Positions 10,203-22,990 of a stretch of 64,000 bases of DNA are shown here, piece by piece. Location: positions 1,878,001 through 1,942,000 of the forward strand of contig BSBK01000522.1 in NCBI GenBank assembly GCA_027943335.1, read 5' to 3'. Both the position numbers and the translations under genes were made by a program. The notes under the pieces were generated by a model. That model searched no databases. It saw only the letters and a program-made list of their open reading frames with translations, and had not been told where the DNA came from. Each line of letters starts with the position of its first letter. The first letter of the stretch is position 1. This stretch comes from Chamaecyparis obtusa. Taxonomy: Eukaryota; Streptophyta; Pinopsida; Cupressales; Cupressaceae.

Positions 10203-12469
10203 GTTATTGTTACTCAAAAATATAGCATACAATACAATAAGCATAAGTAGGAAAAGGTTGCATTTGTTTGTCTAATTAATACTACCCTGCAGGTTTTGTT
10301 AGTTTACATATCCTTATTGCATTCATTCTAGATGTCATTATTGTACTCTAAGTATTGATTATTATTCCAAAAAATTCATAAATTCATAAATAATCATTAC
10401 ATTGTGCTTTCAAATTGAATGTGATATGTAGTACCTCGCCCCTAGTCCAATTTTATAAATGTTATGATTATTTTAGGATGATAGATTATATGTTAGGAGA
10501 TCATTGATGCTTATGATTTTACTAACCCCATACTTGCATGTGTATGGTCGATGTGTTTATTTTATATTTCTATTTGACGTGCATGATGTGGTTGAGGGAC
10601 GGAGTCGTAGTCTATTATATATTATTGTATGCACATGCTTTGTCTTGTGATGACAGGTTTGTAGGTACAGGGCATCGTCTTCCCTGAATTGGCAGGAGTG
10701 AGCGTGCCCATAAACATTCGTCTCAATGGTAAAGAGGGGAGATAATACACAAACCCAAAACCCTAACCCTAGCCTAATTGTCCTAGGATTGGACAAGTGT
10801 CTGTTTGACTACCCCACCCGAATTCACCTGGTTGGTATGGATTCATGGATCCCGTTCTTGAGTCTGTGCATGTTTTTAGTTTTCTTGAATTTAATTGTGC
10901 TTGATCTTACTGTGCTTGATTCAGTGGATTTATGATTATTCAGGTGATTTTATATGATTATCGATGTTAGGATTATAGTTGAATTTAATGATTTAATTAT
11001 GTTCCTATGTTTAATTAGGAAAATTATCAAAAGTCAATTATTTGATTAATTAGAATTATTTGATTATTTAATTGAAATTGGATTTAATTATGTTTAAGTG
11101 TATTATTAAATAATTAAATATTTAATTACATGCTTTAGGATGTATTAAATATTTAATTTATTTAATTTGGGTTTTAAATTATTAACATGTGCTTAATTGA
11201 AAATGATTTGAATTATTCTTGCATATTTTATTAAATGATTAAATAATTAATTGCATGAATTTGTGATGCATTAAGTATTTAATTTATTTAATAAATGAAT
11301 TTAAATTATAACATGTGCAAAATTGAAAAAAAGGAGTTTGTTTTCAAAAAGATAACTGATTTTCAAAAGTCAAAGTTGAGTTGTGCTTTTAAAAGATGTT
11401 TTAATTAATTAATTTTATTTACTTTCAATTTTGGAATTTGAGTTGGATTAGGAGTTGTCTTATGAGTCATTTTCTAATTTGGAGTTAACTATGAGTTAGC
11501 TTTTGAGTTGTCTTTTGGGATTGCTTGAATTTGGGAATTGAATTCCTATTAGGAGATTATGGCATTCATTTTTTAGGGGGACAGGTTTTGGAGAGGGCTT
11601 GTGTGCTTGGTATTTTGGAGATTTGTGGATTGTTGTGGCTGCATGATGATTTGAGTTTCTTTGTGCATCTGGATTGGGCACCTGTTTGCAACATAGCTTT
11701 CAGATCTGCAGGTTGTGTTTGATTTTGGAGAGAGTTATGTTCTCAGATCTATGGGGGTTTCCATTTTTATTCCGTTTCTGGCATTGGATCTGAGGTAGGC
11801 TTTGGATTTGTTTGTTAGTTCTGATTTCACAATCTATTCCTCTTTCTGTGCTTTTATAGTTTTCTATGTTTTCTTTTTGGTAGATCTGGGTATTCAAAAA
11901 CCCTAGTGTAGTTGATTTCTGTATTTTATTACTACTTGGCATCATAGTGTTACTTTGGCAAAATTTTGTTGAATGATTATTTATAGTTTTCTTACAAATT
12001 GAAATATTAAATATGGGTAGTGGTTTGACTATAGAGAATGAAATAAATAAATTCTAGTTGAAAAGAAATCATGTTTAGGAAAAATACCCAATTTTGGTAT
12101 AAAATATATTCTCTGTTAAAATACTACTGTGCAAAAATTTACATGGTTATAGTAAATTGTTTGTATATGTTTGAAATTGGTTATGAGGAAGGAATAGATT
12201 CATAACACAAAAGAATGTAAGTTTGTGTTTGTAAAAGAAATTCTTAAATATAAAATTTACTCTCTGTAGAAAATTTTGATGTATAAATTTTCTATTTCCA
12301 GATTCTGATTAAAATAATAATATATATATTCCAAAATATATATATTTTTAAAAAAAAAGGATTATGCTTTGTAAAAATGATGTTATAATTATTAAGCAAA
12401 TTTTAGAAAAAAAATAGTTTTTAGCAAATGCCATGGAAATTGTTTTAAAAAAAATTATTAATTTTATGT

Positions 12470-12665
12470 GGGGGCCACAGAATTGATCTGCTTCCCCACG
12501 TGCCACAGACCCTCTGGGCGGCGGTACCTACTGGTACCATCGACAGAGAGCTTGCTGGCAGTACCAATGATGTACCGTGCGGGTAGGGGCTGCCAATGAC
12601 ACTTAAAGTGTCATGCGATCAGCAGGGGGAAGGGGGCGTGGGGCCCGCAGGGTATCCCCCCCAAG
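12470..12665. other. GC-rich island inside the 4.2-kb solo LTR
   Basis: About 190 bp rich in G and C, with runs such as gggggcgtggggcccgcagg and an inverted repeat GACACTT-a-AAGTGTC. It is flanked by strongly AT-rich DNA. It may be promoter or R-region sequence of the parent LTR; that is inferred. Confidence 0.6.
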
Positions 12666-13759
12666 ATTTTTTAAATTTGATTTTTTTTTAATATGTTTTA
12701 AAATTGCTTTGTCTTATTAATTAAATTATTTGTTTTATTAATTATGATAGTTGATATTAATTTGTTTTTAGTTAATTTAATTTAAAGTTTTATTTAATAA
12801 TTAATTTAGAATTTTAATGTTAATTTATTTTTATTTTATGATAACTGATTTTATATTAAATTCTAGTATATGCTAATTTAATTTATGTTATGTTAATTTA
12901 GTTTATGATTAATTTATGTTATTATTGTCTTATTATAATTAATAAGATTTAATTATTTAGAATAAAGTTAAATTAGATTATTTTATTCTGTTAATAAATT
13001 AGTGAGACGCTCTTTTGTATAGATACAATTAGTTGTTAAATGATTATGTATATACTGAAATTGGGCATTTTTGGCTTAAATGGATTCATGGATCCTATAT
13101 AAGGAATAATCTTTATTTATGACATTGTTATAGTGTTTATGTTACGTTTATCTTAGCGGATTTATGTGTTCTTACTTCTGGACTCAATTTTGATGTATAT
13201 GGAAAATTAAATACTTATAGATCAATTTCAAGCCTACTAGGAAGTGAATGATGTATTCTTCATTTCTGAACTATTTTCTTATGCATATGTGTTGTCGGGC
13301 ATTAGAATTGGCTTAGGGGAAACAAAGGCAGGGATCTTTGTCAATTGGATTTGTTTTCAACAACATGTTCGATGTGTGTGCTTATTCTGAATATCATCTT
13401 GGTTTTGATCTTATGGGATCTTGTTGATTCACTATCTGTTATGGTATCATTGTAGTCATGTCGGTTTCCTGTGTGTGAAATTGCATCTAGGATTACCTGG
13501 TTGTATACCTGTTTGATTTTTATGAGATTATGAGCCTAGGGGAGATTGATTAAGTGCATCTTAGGGGAGTGGCTTACAATAGGGGCCGAGACCCAAAGTG
13601 GTCAGTACCTGGGTAACCTATCGTAAGTTACGTAATTAAGTGATAACATAGTAATTAAAATGTGTAGAGATCATTAAAAAGATAATATAGAGTATGGTTG
13701 TGATTAGAATTTCTCATATCTGAGAGAGAGTATTCTAATCCCATATGGATTGTATTGAG

Positions 13760-13842
13760 GGTTCGGGGCCTAGAGTGGCCAGTCCAAGGTAACTCAATGC
13801 TTGAAGGTTCGGGGTCCAGAGTGACCAGTCCAGGGTAACTCA
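13760..13842 (+). repeat. Two-copy tandem repeat in solo LTR
   Basis: Two copies of about 40 bp beginning GGTTCGGGG and ending GGTAACTCAA. A third, weaker copy with ggtaacct lies near 13583-13620. Confidence 0.7.
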
Positions 13843-15775
13843 AGTAAATAGACATGTGATGACACTCCCATAGCATGTAGCCTAAGTCATCTCCTGAGTT
13901 TTTCTATTTATGCCTCTGGATTAGTGTGTTCCACCTTTCACTTTATTTTGTACACCTTGAGTAGTGAGCTTTCAGGATTCCTTGCTTAGTGGATTTATCC
14001 TTGTTTGGTTTTGGTCATTCAATTAGGGTTTGTGGTTATCTCCTCAGCATGGTGGGGTAGGCCTTTTTGGTTCTACACAGATGGGTGGTAGTGATTATTT
14101 ACCATTTGAGATACGATGTCTAGGTGTCGGTGCTATTGATACTTCTGTAGTTGGATGCCTTCTTGTTTCTTCATTGCTGGTTTCTTATCATAGCTTCATT
14201 TTTTATATCCAGTATTAGAGTATCGCATGTGATACCTAATCTGGTAATTGTACTTCTATGTTAGTTTTATTATTACATACCCTGTGGCATGTGCAGTGGA
14301 TGTTAGTGTTTTAGTTATCATGGTTGTCCATGAGGTTTGTAATTAGTAATGTAAGTTGTTATTGTATCTTTTATGATATGGAATCTTTTGTTATCTTTCT
14401 TTAGTTGTTTCTTTGTTCTTAAGTAATCCTACGTCATGGAACCCTCAGGATTTGTAATATATTTTGGTTGTTGGTTTAATGTGAGTAAATGGTAATTGCT
14501 TCTGCATTGTTGTTTAGCTTGTTTGTTAACTTTAGAAAAAAAAAGTTCACCAAACTTAGTAGCATGTTATAGGTTAATTTCTCCTGGGTTCCCTGGCAGG
14601 GCATTACATGATATACAAATGTCCTTTCTTGTTTCATGTTGCATCAATAACTAGAGTACATTGCAGAATTGAAAGAAAGATTGAAGTATGGAATAGGGGT
14701 CCCATGCATTGCCTTTTATATTGGTTTTTGTCAGCTAGTTGTCTGCTAGGTCTTTGCATTTAGGTTTTCATAAGTCCCAGTCTCCATCTGCATCTAGGTC
14801 TTTAAGGTTTCCATCTGCATCTAGGTCTTTAGGGTTTCATATCTTCATAAGAAAGGAAAATATGGTTAGATCATGTTGGATCTAAGCAATACATGAGAAA
14901 AAAATAACATACTGTAGCAATCAAGTTTTCAATACTGCATATCAATCTAGAAAATTAAATGAAATAAGGAAATGTACACTGACACTCACTGCAAGGTAGT
15001 GTTAAAGGGACTTGTTTCTGACATGAAACCTTTTACTACTAATGATCATTGTGGTGTATGTTGTCCTTTTTATTAACCAGGTGTCTGAATTAAAGGGACT
15101 TAGTATGTTTCAAACTGAGAAACCTTTTTCAGATAATGCATTTCATAATGATGTTATTTGAGAGCTTAATAGATTATCTTGCAGATAACAGTTGACTGAT
15201 TTTCACATTCAGTCATTGTGAAAGATGTAGATCAAGCTGGGATCCCATGATAAGAGTGCTACAGGAAGTGCCAATGATTGCAAACTTTCAAGTTCAAGAT
15301 ACAAATGGTGCTGCATAAATACTGGTATAATATGTCCTTGACTATTTCAAAAGTACATTTTCAAGCTATAAACATATTTGTTGTTGAATATAGAAAGAGT
15401 GCTTCAAGATTGAGCCATAAAATGATAAAATGTTTACAATTTGTTTTTATTGAGTGTCACAAACCCATGTTTGAACCTCATTAGTTAACATTCTGGTGTT
15501 TTTGAATGTCACAAACCCATGCTCGAACTTCATTAATAGTGAACAAACATTTTCATCTTGTTGTACTTATCATATTAAGTGACGATTCAACATCAATGAG
15601 AATTGTATACAACAAACAAAGCTACAGGATGCAAGTTGAATAGAAAGTATTAAATATGTATAAACTAGAACAAAGTATGTACAACTACCAGAGGAATATC
15701 AAATTATCTGCTGTGGAATGGATAATAGTTATATGTTGAGCATATCTCATTCGTAATCACCTTCTAAGGTTTGCG

Positions 15776-15850
15776 AAGGTTATGAGTGAAAGATGTGATA
15801 GTTTTATTTATAACTGATTATATCTTTTAATATTTTTCACTCATAACCTT
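15776..15850 (+). repeat. Hairpin with 16-bp perfect stem in LTR of A
   Basis: AAGGTTATGAGTGAAA at 15776-15791 pairs exactly with its reverse complement at 15835-15850 across a 43-base loop. The same stem is intact in the 3' LTR at 26455-26470 and 26514-26529. Loop bases differ slightly between LTRs while both arms are unchanged. Confidence 0.8.
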
Positions 15851-18493
15851 GCAACTTTAGTAAGTCATTAGAGGTGTTTCATAGCTTACTGGAGCAACTG
15901 TCCATCATTTCCGAGCTCATAATATATGGTTTGTGAAGGAATGAGTCCACCAGTTCATCAAATTTACTGTTGTTGATTACATAGGTTCATTTTAGATCAG
16001 CAAAATGAAATAGTTTGAACATTATAATCAAAGTTTATGTACAAACTATAGAAAGCTCTTAAATCAATTTCTAGTTAATCTCTTTTTTATACAGAGTGTT
16101 TTCATAAAGCTTCTCAGAAAAAGAGTATTCATCTGTTATGTTTAGAATTCCCTGTCAGGATTTCTGGTTTTCATTATTATCACAGTTTTATGTTGTGCAA
16201 AAGACCAGATTTAATGAAGTCACTATAGACAGTAATTCAAAGTTTACGAAAGTGTGATGAATATTTTTTTTTTGGTGTGCAAAGTGAGCTTCGTGTTACA
16301 ACAGCAGAGAATGTTATATGTCTACCAGTCAAGCACATCTATAGAGTCAAGAGAATATTGCAAGATCACGGCTTCAACAAGATCAAATAAGCTTCATGTT
16401 ACAACAGCTCGGAAAGTATGAAATGTTCACCAGTCAAAAGGCTCGAGCAATGTTTGCCAACTTTCAAGTACAAGTATTCAAAGATGCTAATTTTCATTAT
16501 ACACAATATCAGTGAGCTCTCGGTCAAAGCCGAGTCATTCTCAGTTACTTGACAAGTTTTTACAATTTCCAAATGAGATGTTAAGCATCTACTCACAGCC
16601 ATGAGTTAAAAATGAGAACAATTTATTCAAGCCATGAGTTCCAGATTAGGAAGCTTGAGTTCTTACAAAAGAATCACTATTACGAGCTCAACCATATATG
16701 TAAGCAAAATCTCAGTCAAATCTAAGCTTTGGAATGGAACCATTGAATGTAGTCGTGGCTTTATTTACAAGTAGAAAAGGTTATACTAGTCATAAAGCCA
16801 TGACTGCAGTCAATCATAGTTCAAGCTCACAGTTTGAACTCATAAAAAGAAGCAGAATAAAACAATATAGGTCATGCCAAGGAAGAGAAACTCTTAGTAA
16901 AGTGAAGCTTACAGCTTACAGATAAAAGAAAAGTACAAGAAATTAAGAGATCACAAACTATTATATAGAATAAACTTGAAGCTTGTGGCTTGAAGACACA
17001 AAGAAGAGAAACTCTTAGCAAAGTGAAGTTTATGGCTTACTGATAGAAACAAAGATGAGATATATACTAGTTACAATTGCAACTTGCATGCATAGCCTAG
17101 GTTTTGAAAGAAAATTTGAATAAAAAACAAATTCCTAACAAAGAGTTTTAAAATAAACTTACAGTTCGGTGAACTTGAGGTTGTATTCAATGCTGAGTTC
17201 CCTATTTAGGATGCACATCAGTGAAGAATGACAGTGATCTCTAGTATAATAGAAGGCTCAAGTTCAACAGTGGGGTTCTTTCATAGTCAAACTAAGCTTC
17301 ATCAAAAGTTTTTGAAGTCTTTCCTGCAAGTTAGGATTTCATTTTCCCTTAAACTTCTTTGTGAAGAATGAACACAAGTGCCGAGATCAAAATAAGCATA
17401 ACTAAGTTTGGAGTCCGCAAGATGAGCGATATTCAATGTCATCAATGCATGTCTTATTCTTGCAAAGCCTCAAAAATTGCTCATAGTGCCACCTCACATA
17501 CTCACCTCCTCGATTTTTGCATTGCATTGCAAGTGGATTGAGTAGTCATATCGACTATCTCCACTTTGCATATTTCATACTTACAGATTTTCATCTAAGT
17601 TAGGAGTTAATAATTAGATTATTTGATATTAGATTTTATCTAATATTAACTATATTTTTTGAAATATTGGCAAGAAATGTCAAAGGGTAAAATCCTTAAT
17701 ATAAGCCACTATTTAAGGGGCACTTCGAGTTGAATTTTCATTAGGATTAGTTATTGGCATGTTTTTGGCCATTTTTAGGGCATTTTTGGGGAACTTAGAT
17801 TTTTGAATTTGAAGCTAGGGCTGGATATAAAATTAATTTTGGATGATCAATTAAGGGTTGCAGATTTTGGAGAGAGGGAATATAGTGAACACATTGTTCC
17901 TAAGTGCTTTGAAGGCCATTTTGTAATCATTTTTGTCAGATTTTGGAGGGAATGAATCAGAGATTTTGGCTCATATTTGTGAAGTTATTTTGATATTGGA
18001 TCCTATTTTCATCTTTTCTAACAAGTGATAAATTATTTATTATCTAAAGGAAGTGAGTAGATTTCTGTTCCTTCTCAAGATAATCAATTGCTCCTAGACC
18101 TTGTATGAGAAATGTATGTTTGTTGATTATCCAAGCTATTCGTGGTAAAACCCTGATAGCATGTTTTGTCAACCTATATGTTGAACAGAGATTCAGAGTA
18201 TTGAAATCTTCATTTTTGAGTTAGGATTGATGTTTCATCATTTCTACAAAGTCTAAAATATTTATTGGTGTATCACCGTAATATTTTAGTTATAGTATTC
18301 TTTTCCCTTTTCCCAACAAATTGTAGATCAGGAAAGTGATATTCCATATTTTATAGGAACCAACCTAGAATCCAGAGATTCCTCTTCATTCATAGTCTAC
18401 CCACAGCTAGGAGAGGTTTCTATTGTCAGGATAGAATTGTTGTGCTGCTTTAATGCCTGAGTTAGGGTAACAATTCTAAGCCTGAACAATTTT

Positions 18494-18512
18494 TGGTATG
18501 CCCGATGGGACC
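18494..18512 (+). promoter_or_regulatory. Primer-binding site of element A
   Basis: The sequence tggtatgcccgatgggacc lies 5 bp after the LTR end. It aligns loosely with the sites of B and C, sharing TGG, CCC, TGGG and a closing C. The priming tRNA is not assigned. Confidence 0.65.
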
Positions 18513-18621
18513 ATAAAATACTTCTCAGTTCTGAGCTATTATATTTATGGTTGTTTCAAATTTTAGTTATAGCTCTAAGTGTGAATTTTAATGAGCAAAA
18601 AGATCAAATAAGGAGGGTTTT

Positions 18622-20550
18622 GTGTATCAAGAATTACAACCAAGTAGAAGGGGAGGAAGATCATCTAGAGGTGGAAGAACATCACATGATCCAAGAGGTA
18701 CTTCTTTGAATTCAGATTTCTCATCATTTGATAATCCTATTTTCGAAAAACAAGGTGCAAATTTAAAAGAACTTGAGGTTATCATTGAGGAGCTCAATCT
18801 TCCTGAGGATCTAGACATTCCTAATCATACCAGATCAGAATTTCCAAGTATTGAAAATTTATCTATAGACAATTCTATTCTCGGAGCTTCTATAAGTGGT
18901 ACTGTAGTAACTCAGAATCTAAAGACTTATCAAAGGAAGGTAGTTCAAGCTGCTCAACCTTTTGTTACACCAGCTATTCAGCAGCAAGCTCCTCCACATC
19001 AAGCAATGGCTAGGAATTTTCCATTTGTTACATTCAATCAAGGTAGTCCTTTGAGGATTGCAAATCATAATAATGTTCCATTAGCTGCTCTTAAAGGCTT
19101 GCCATCATTTACTGGAGAAGGACCAGTAACAGCCATTGAACACATCAGAGATGTTGCAACTCTTTGCAATGTTCATCATGTTACAGAAGAAGATGTGGCT
19201 TTGAAGTTGTTAGCTGCATCACTCAAGGGTAAAGCCCTTGACTGGTTCAGAACCCTCCCAGTGGATTCTATTGCTACTTGGGATGCCCTAGGTGAAAGGC
19301 TATCTAAATTTTTTGAGGATAAATCTGATAACTTGTCTCTTGTGGAACAATTAACTACAATCAAGAGAGCCCCACAAGAGGAGATGAGTGATTTTAATCT
19401 TCATTTTCAGAAGACTTGGAATCAGATCCCTGTTATGGTAAGACCTTCAGCTGAATATGCATTTTTATATTATTTGAAGAGTTTGAATAGTGATATCTCT
19501 GTAATGATTCAATCTATGGGAGGTAATACTTTACCTCAATCTTTTGATACTACTATTAGGGTAGAGAATAGTCTTATCTATGCAAGAAAGATAGCTCCTA
19601 GGCCTCCTAAGCCTTTCTTTCCTAATATATAGTCTAATATGCCATTGGTAACTCCACCATTATCTACTGTCCCATCTTATAAACCTTCAGAAATAGCTCC
19701 TGCAGCCCCTCTGAATGAATTACAGACTATTAAGGATAGTCAGCAAAAAATTGAAAGTTTGCTACAATCTTTTGGTAATGATCTAGTGGCCCTTAAGAGG
19801 AATCAAGCTCAGGCAAACCCTGCTATTCAAAATCAATTTGCTGGTTCTTCTTCACAATATCCTAGCCAACCTAATTTTTAGGCTAGTAGGTAGTAATTTC
19901 AAGGAAATACTAATGCAAACAGGCAGAATTGGAATATGAGACCAAATAGACACTACAATCTAGCACCTCTTAATACTATTAGGGATATTGTTCCTACTCA
20001 GAATAACATTGCTACTGACTGGTGTTTTCCATGCAATGAGCCACATGATCAATCTACATGTTCTAATGGAATTCTTAATCAAGCTCTCATGGTACAAAAT
20101 TCAATGAATTCACAGCAGAATGTGTCTGTTGAAGATGTCCAAAATCAACCAGACCAAAGTGCTACAAATACCAAATTCTTAAACTAGCAAGAGGAAGAAT
20201 TTTGTGGACTTAATGAAGATTCATCAATTGTAGAAAATACAAGAGCAAAAAAGAGAGCCCTTGAAGCAGATCAATCTACTAGGAATGTTTCTTCTCCACT
20301 AGTTTCTATTTTAAAGAATCTGTTAGCTTCCACTAATAAAGATCAAAATCAAAGGAATGCTGATCAGAGTTCTCCTAGATCATCACATAAGGTACAATTT
20401 ACTATTCTATTCAATATTGTTGATACAATGAAAAAAATAAATGTTACTTTGTCTGCATGGGAAACTCTGTCTATTCCAGGATAGATTGAGATTTTGAAAG
20501 AAGATTTGTCCAAGCTGGTAATTAATTCAATAGTACAGTAGTCACCAAGT
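18622..20550 (+). pseudogene. gag: Gag of element A
   Basis: This structural polyprotein would form the virus-like particle. One frame runs through with several stops (19630, 19879 and others), most of them TAG. After a basic, Gly/Arg-rich N-terminus (SRRGGRSSRGGR) comes the retrotransposon gag core at about residues 160-300, with LKGLPSFTGEGP and KGKALDWFRTLP. A zinc-knuckle-like CX2CX3HX4C (CFPCNEPHDQSTC) lies near 20026-20065. The frame has no upstream ATG: the nearest ATG, at 18591, is in another frame and stops after six codons, so the true start may be lost. Protease follows in the same frame. Confidence 0.85.
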
Positions 20551-20877
20551 GTGGTCATGACTAACTTTGAGCCTCCTAAGGTTCAGGAAAAGCCATCAAA
20601 AGAAGAGAAAAAACATGCTAAAGTTCAGCAGCCAGTCATACCAGAAGTCAAGAAGGCTGCAAATATTGAAAAAATAGTAGTAACTACTGATAATAAATTG
20701 TCAAATGTACAAAAGACATCAGAAAAGGAAGGTAAGAAATCTGCAAATGAAAAGCCTCCTCCTTTTTATGTCTCCTTGATTATTGGAAATAAATTAGTTC
20801 ATAATTGTATGGTTGATAGTGGTGCAACCAGTACTGTCATGCCTAAGAAAGTAGCAGATTTGCTAAACTTGAAATGA
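20551..20877 (+). pseudogene. Protease of element A
   Basis: An aspartic retropepsin. The active-site motif DSGA is intact in CMVDSGATSTVMP (codons at 20815-20826), preceded by a Lys/Glu-rich linker. The frame breaks at 20875-20880, where a small indel introduces TGA; the continuation resumes one frame over and is recognisable as the next part of the domain (KTLGVIKNASLTLHS). Confidence 0.85.
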
Positions 20878-20893
20878 GACTCTTGAGAAGGGT

Positions 20894-21970
20894 GTGGTCC
20901 AGCTTGAAAAAACTTCTATTAAGACTTTAGGAGTTATTAAAAATGCAAGTTTGACCTTGCATTCCTGCCTAAATATTTCAATTCCACAGGACATATATGT
21001 TATTGATTTACCAGCATATTTTGCTATGTGTCTATCTAGAGATTTCACAGCCAAAATAGATGGCTATTTTTCATCAGATTGGTCACATTTGTACTTCAAA
21101 ACTAGATATGGTACTAAGGTGACCATAAAATCAGATTCACTAGCCAAAAATCACATAGAGCCTTATAATCCAAGTCCTATTAATGCAAGTTCTGTGATCA
21201 TGGATCAAGATGAAATACCTAATTATTCAGCGTATAATACTAAAACTGAAGCATATCCAGATATTGTTCTAGATGAATGGGATACTAGGAATGAACAAAA
21301 TGATGACATGTTTGATACTGGTTTTGGAAACTACATGATTTTAGAATTTGATTCAGTAGTTCCTAATTTGATTAAAGATTCAGAATCTGAATTTGATGTG
21401 TCTAACCAGCTTTGGGATTTGTATTTTGATGGGTCAAGGAATAAGGATGGAGTAGGTGCAGGGGTTATGCTGGTATCACCTGATGGTGATAAATTTTATG
21501 CTTCTTTTAAATTGTCCTTTCCTTGTTCTAACAATGTGGCTGAATATGAGAGTTTGATTCAGCATTTAGAGTGGGCAAGATTGAGAGGTATTAAGTGTCT
21601 GAGAGCATTTGGCAATAATGAGCTTATTGTTAAGCAGGTGAGAGGCATCAATATTGTTAAAAATGATCTGCTTAAGATGTATAAATCTAGAGTTTCTGAT
21701 ATTCTAGATGAATTTGATGCTTTCAACCTGATTTTAATTCCTAGAAGGGAAAATCTACATGCTGATAGGCTGGCTAGTATTGGTGCTCATATTGCAATAA
21801 CGGAAAATAAAGGACTGAGTTTAGACCCATCACATATTAAGATCATTGTTAGGCCATTCATTCTGGATAATGACACTTATTGGCAAGTTTTCAATACTGA
21901 TGAACATATCTTAAGTTTTTTGACAGAAACAGATGGTTTTTCAGCTTCAAGAGATAACAAAAACATTTAG
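20894..21970 (+). pseudogene. Protease C-terminus and archaeal-type RNase H of element A
   Basis: The first 60 residues complete the protease. From about 21410, LYFDGSRNKDGVGAGVML begins an RNase H of the type found as a second RNase H in Tat-branch gypsy elements. Later markers are NVAEYESL (second acidic residue) and LHADRLASIGA (last acidic region). At the expected third Asp this copy reads FGNNELI, so the usual GDS/GDN has lost its Asp. The position is notable: the domain lies between protease and reverse transcriptase, while element B has it after the normal RNase H. The ORF is open for 358 codons. Confidence 0.78.
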
Positions 21971-21994
21971 CAAATAGAAAATTGGATTATTCAG

Positions 21995-22990
21995 TTGAAA
22001 ACCAATAAGCTTCCAAAGGGATTAGTCAGCTTGGAATCAGCTTTTAATTTTGATGATCAGTTTAAGAAGGGTAAAACTAGCTTGCTGATTAAAGAAGATC
22101 ATTATGAAGAAGTGAAAATTTTCAGAGATAAGCGGTTGAAGGTTGGTAAAATAAATTCTCCTAAAGAAAAAGAACTGTTTATTGATCTTTTTAGAGAATA
22201 TAATGATGTTTTTGCATGGGATTACTCTGATCTAAAGGGTTTTGATCCTGAATTAACCCAACATACTATAGAATTGGAGCCTAATGCTAGGCCAATTAGA
22301 TAAAGGCAAAGGCCTATAAACCCCAAGTTAGAGCCATTAATGTTAAAAGAGCTAAGAAAACTTTTAGATGGTGGTATCATATTTCCAATTAAGCACACAT
22401 CTTGGGTTTCTAACTTAGTTCCAGTAAGAAAAAAGAATGGAGAGATAAGACTCTGTGTAGACTTTAGAGACCTTAATAGGGCATCTTTGAAAGATAGACA
22501 CCCTCTTCCTTCTATGGAATAGATTTTACAATATGTTTTACGTTCTGAGAGATTCTCACTCTTAGATGGATATTCTGGTTACAACCAGAGTTTAGTCAAA
22601 GAATCTAATCAATTTAAAATAGCTTTTACAACTAAATGGGGTACCATGGCTTACAAAAGAATGCCATTTGGGCTATCAAATGCTGGAGCCACTTTTCAAA
22701 AAGAAATGGATATGGCTTTCAAGAATTTAATGTATAAGTTTGTTTTAGTATACCTAGATGATGTGACAATTTACAACAAGGTTCCAAATTAGTACATTGA
22801 TCATTTGAGACAGATATTACAACGATGTAGAGAATTCATAATTTCCTTAAATCCTAAGAAATCTTTGTTTGCAGTTCATGAGGGAAAACTCTTAGGATAC
22901 CAGGTGTCTAAGGAAGGAACTACAATAGATCCTGAAAGAATTCATGCAATTCGTGAGCTTTCATTGCCTAAACACAAGAAAGGATTATAG
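21995..22990 (+). pseudogene. Reverse transcriptase of element A
   Basis: This enzyme copies element RNA into cDNA. Frame and motifs are continuous apart from stops at 22301, 22520, 22790 and 22988. Visible motifs: VSNLVPVRKKNGEIRLCVDF, LLDGYSGYNQ, MPFGLSNAGATFQ and the catalytic YLDD at 22751-22762, followed by LNPKKSLFAVHEGKLLGYQV. These are classic Ty3/gypsy motifs in the right order. All catalytic Asp residues are present, but the nonsense codons make this copy inactive. Confidence 0.92.

Larger units (their letters stand above)
10427..14608. mobile_element. 4182-bp solo LTR nested in LTR of element A
   Basis: It begins TGTAGTACC, ends GGCATTACA, and is flanked by target duplication TGATA (10422-10426 and 14609-14613). 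The uninterrupted site is preserved in the 3' LTR of A (near 25282-25300), which proves the insertion. The two ends are not direct repeats of each other, and no primer site, polypurine tract or polymerase coding is visible, so a solo LTR fits better than a complete element. It has a GC-rich core at 12470-12665 in otherwise AT-rich DNA, and an imperfect tandem repeat at 13760-13842. A second element with no internal coding region remains possible. Confidence 0.88.
10208..18488 (+). repeat. 5' LTR of element A, split by a solo LTR
   Basis: The LTR is in two pieces, 10208-10426 and about 14614-18488, together matching 25075-29152. The interruption is exactly the 4182-bp solo LTR plus its 5-bp duplication. 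Some stretches are nearly identical between LTRs: 15241-15420 against 25921-26100 differ at only 2 of 180 positions. No long ORF is convincing. A 68-residue ORF at 15278-15484 recurs in the 3' LTR only because the LTRs are alike. Confidence 0.93.

Noticed and set aside
10427..14608. The 4.2-kb insertion as a complete small LTR retrotransposon
   Set aside because: Its two ends are not direct repeats, and there is no primer site or polypurine tract next to an internal LTR edge. A solo LTR is simpler.
15278..15484. 68-residue ORF found nearly identical at 15278-15484 and 25958-26164
   Set aside because: Both lie at the same place in the two LTRs of element A, so similarity follows from LTR identity and is no evidence of coding. 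No known motif.
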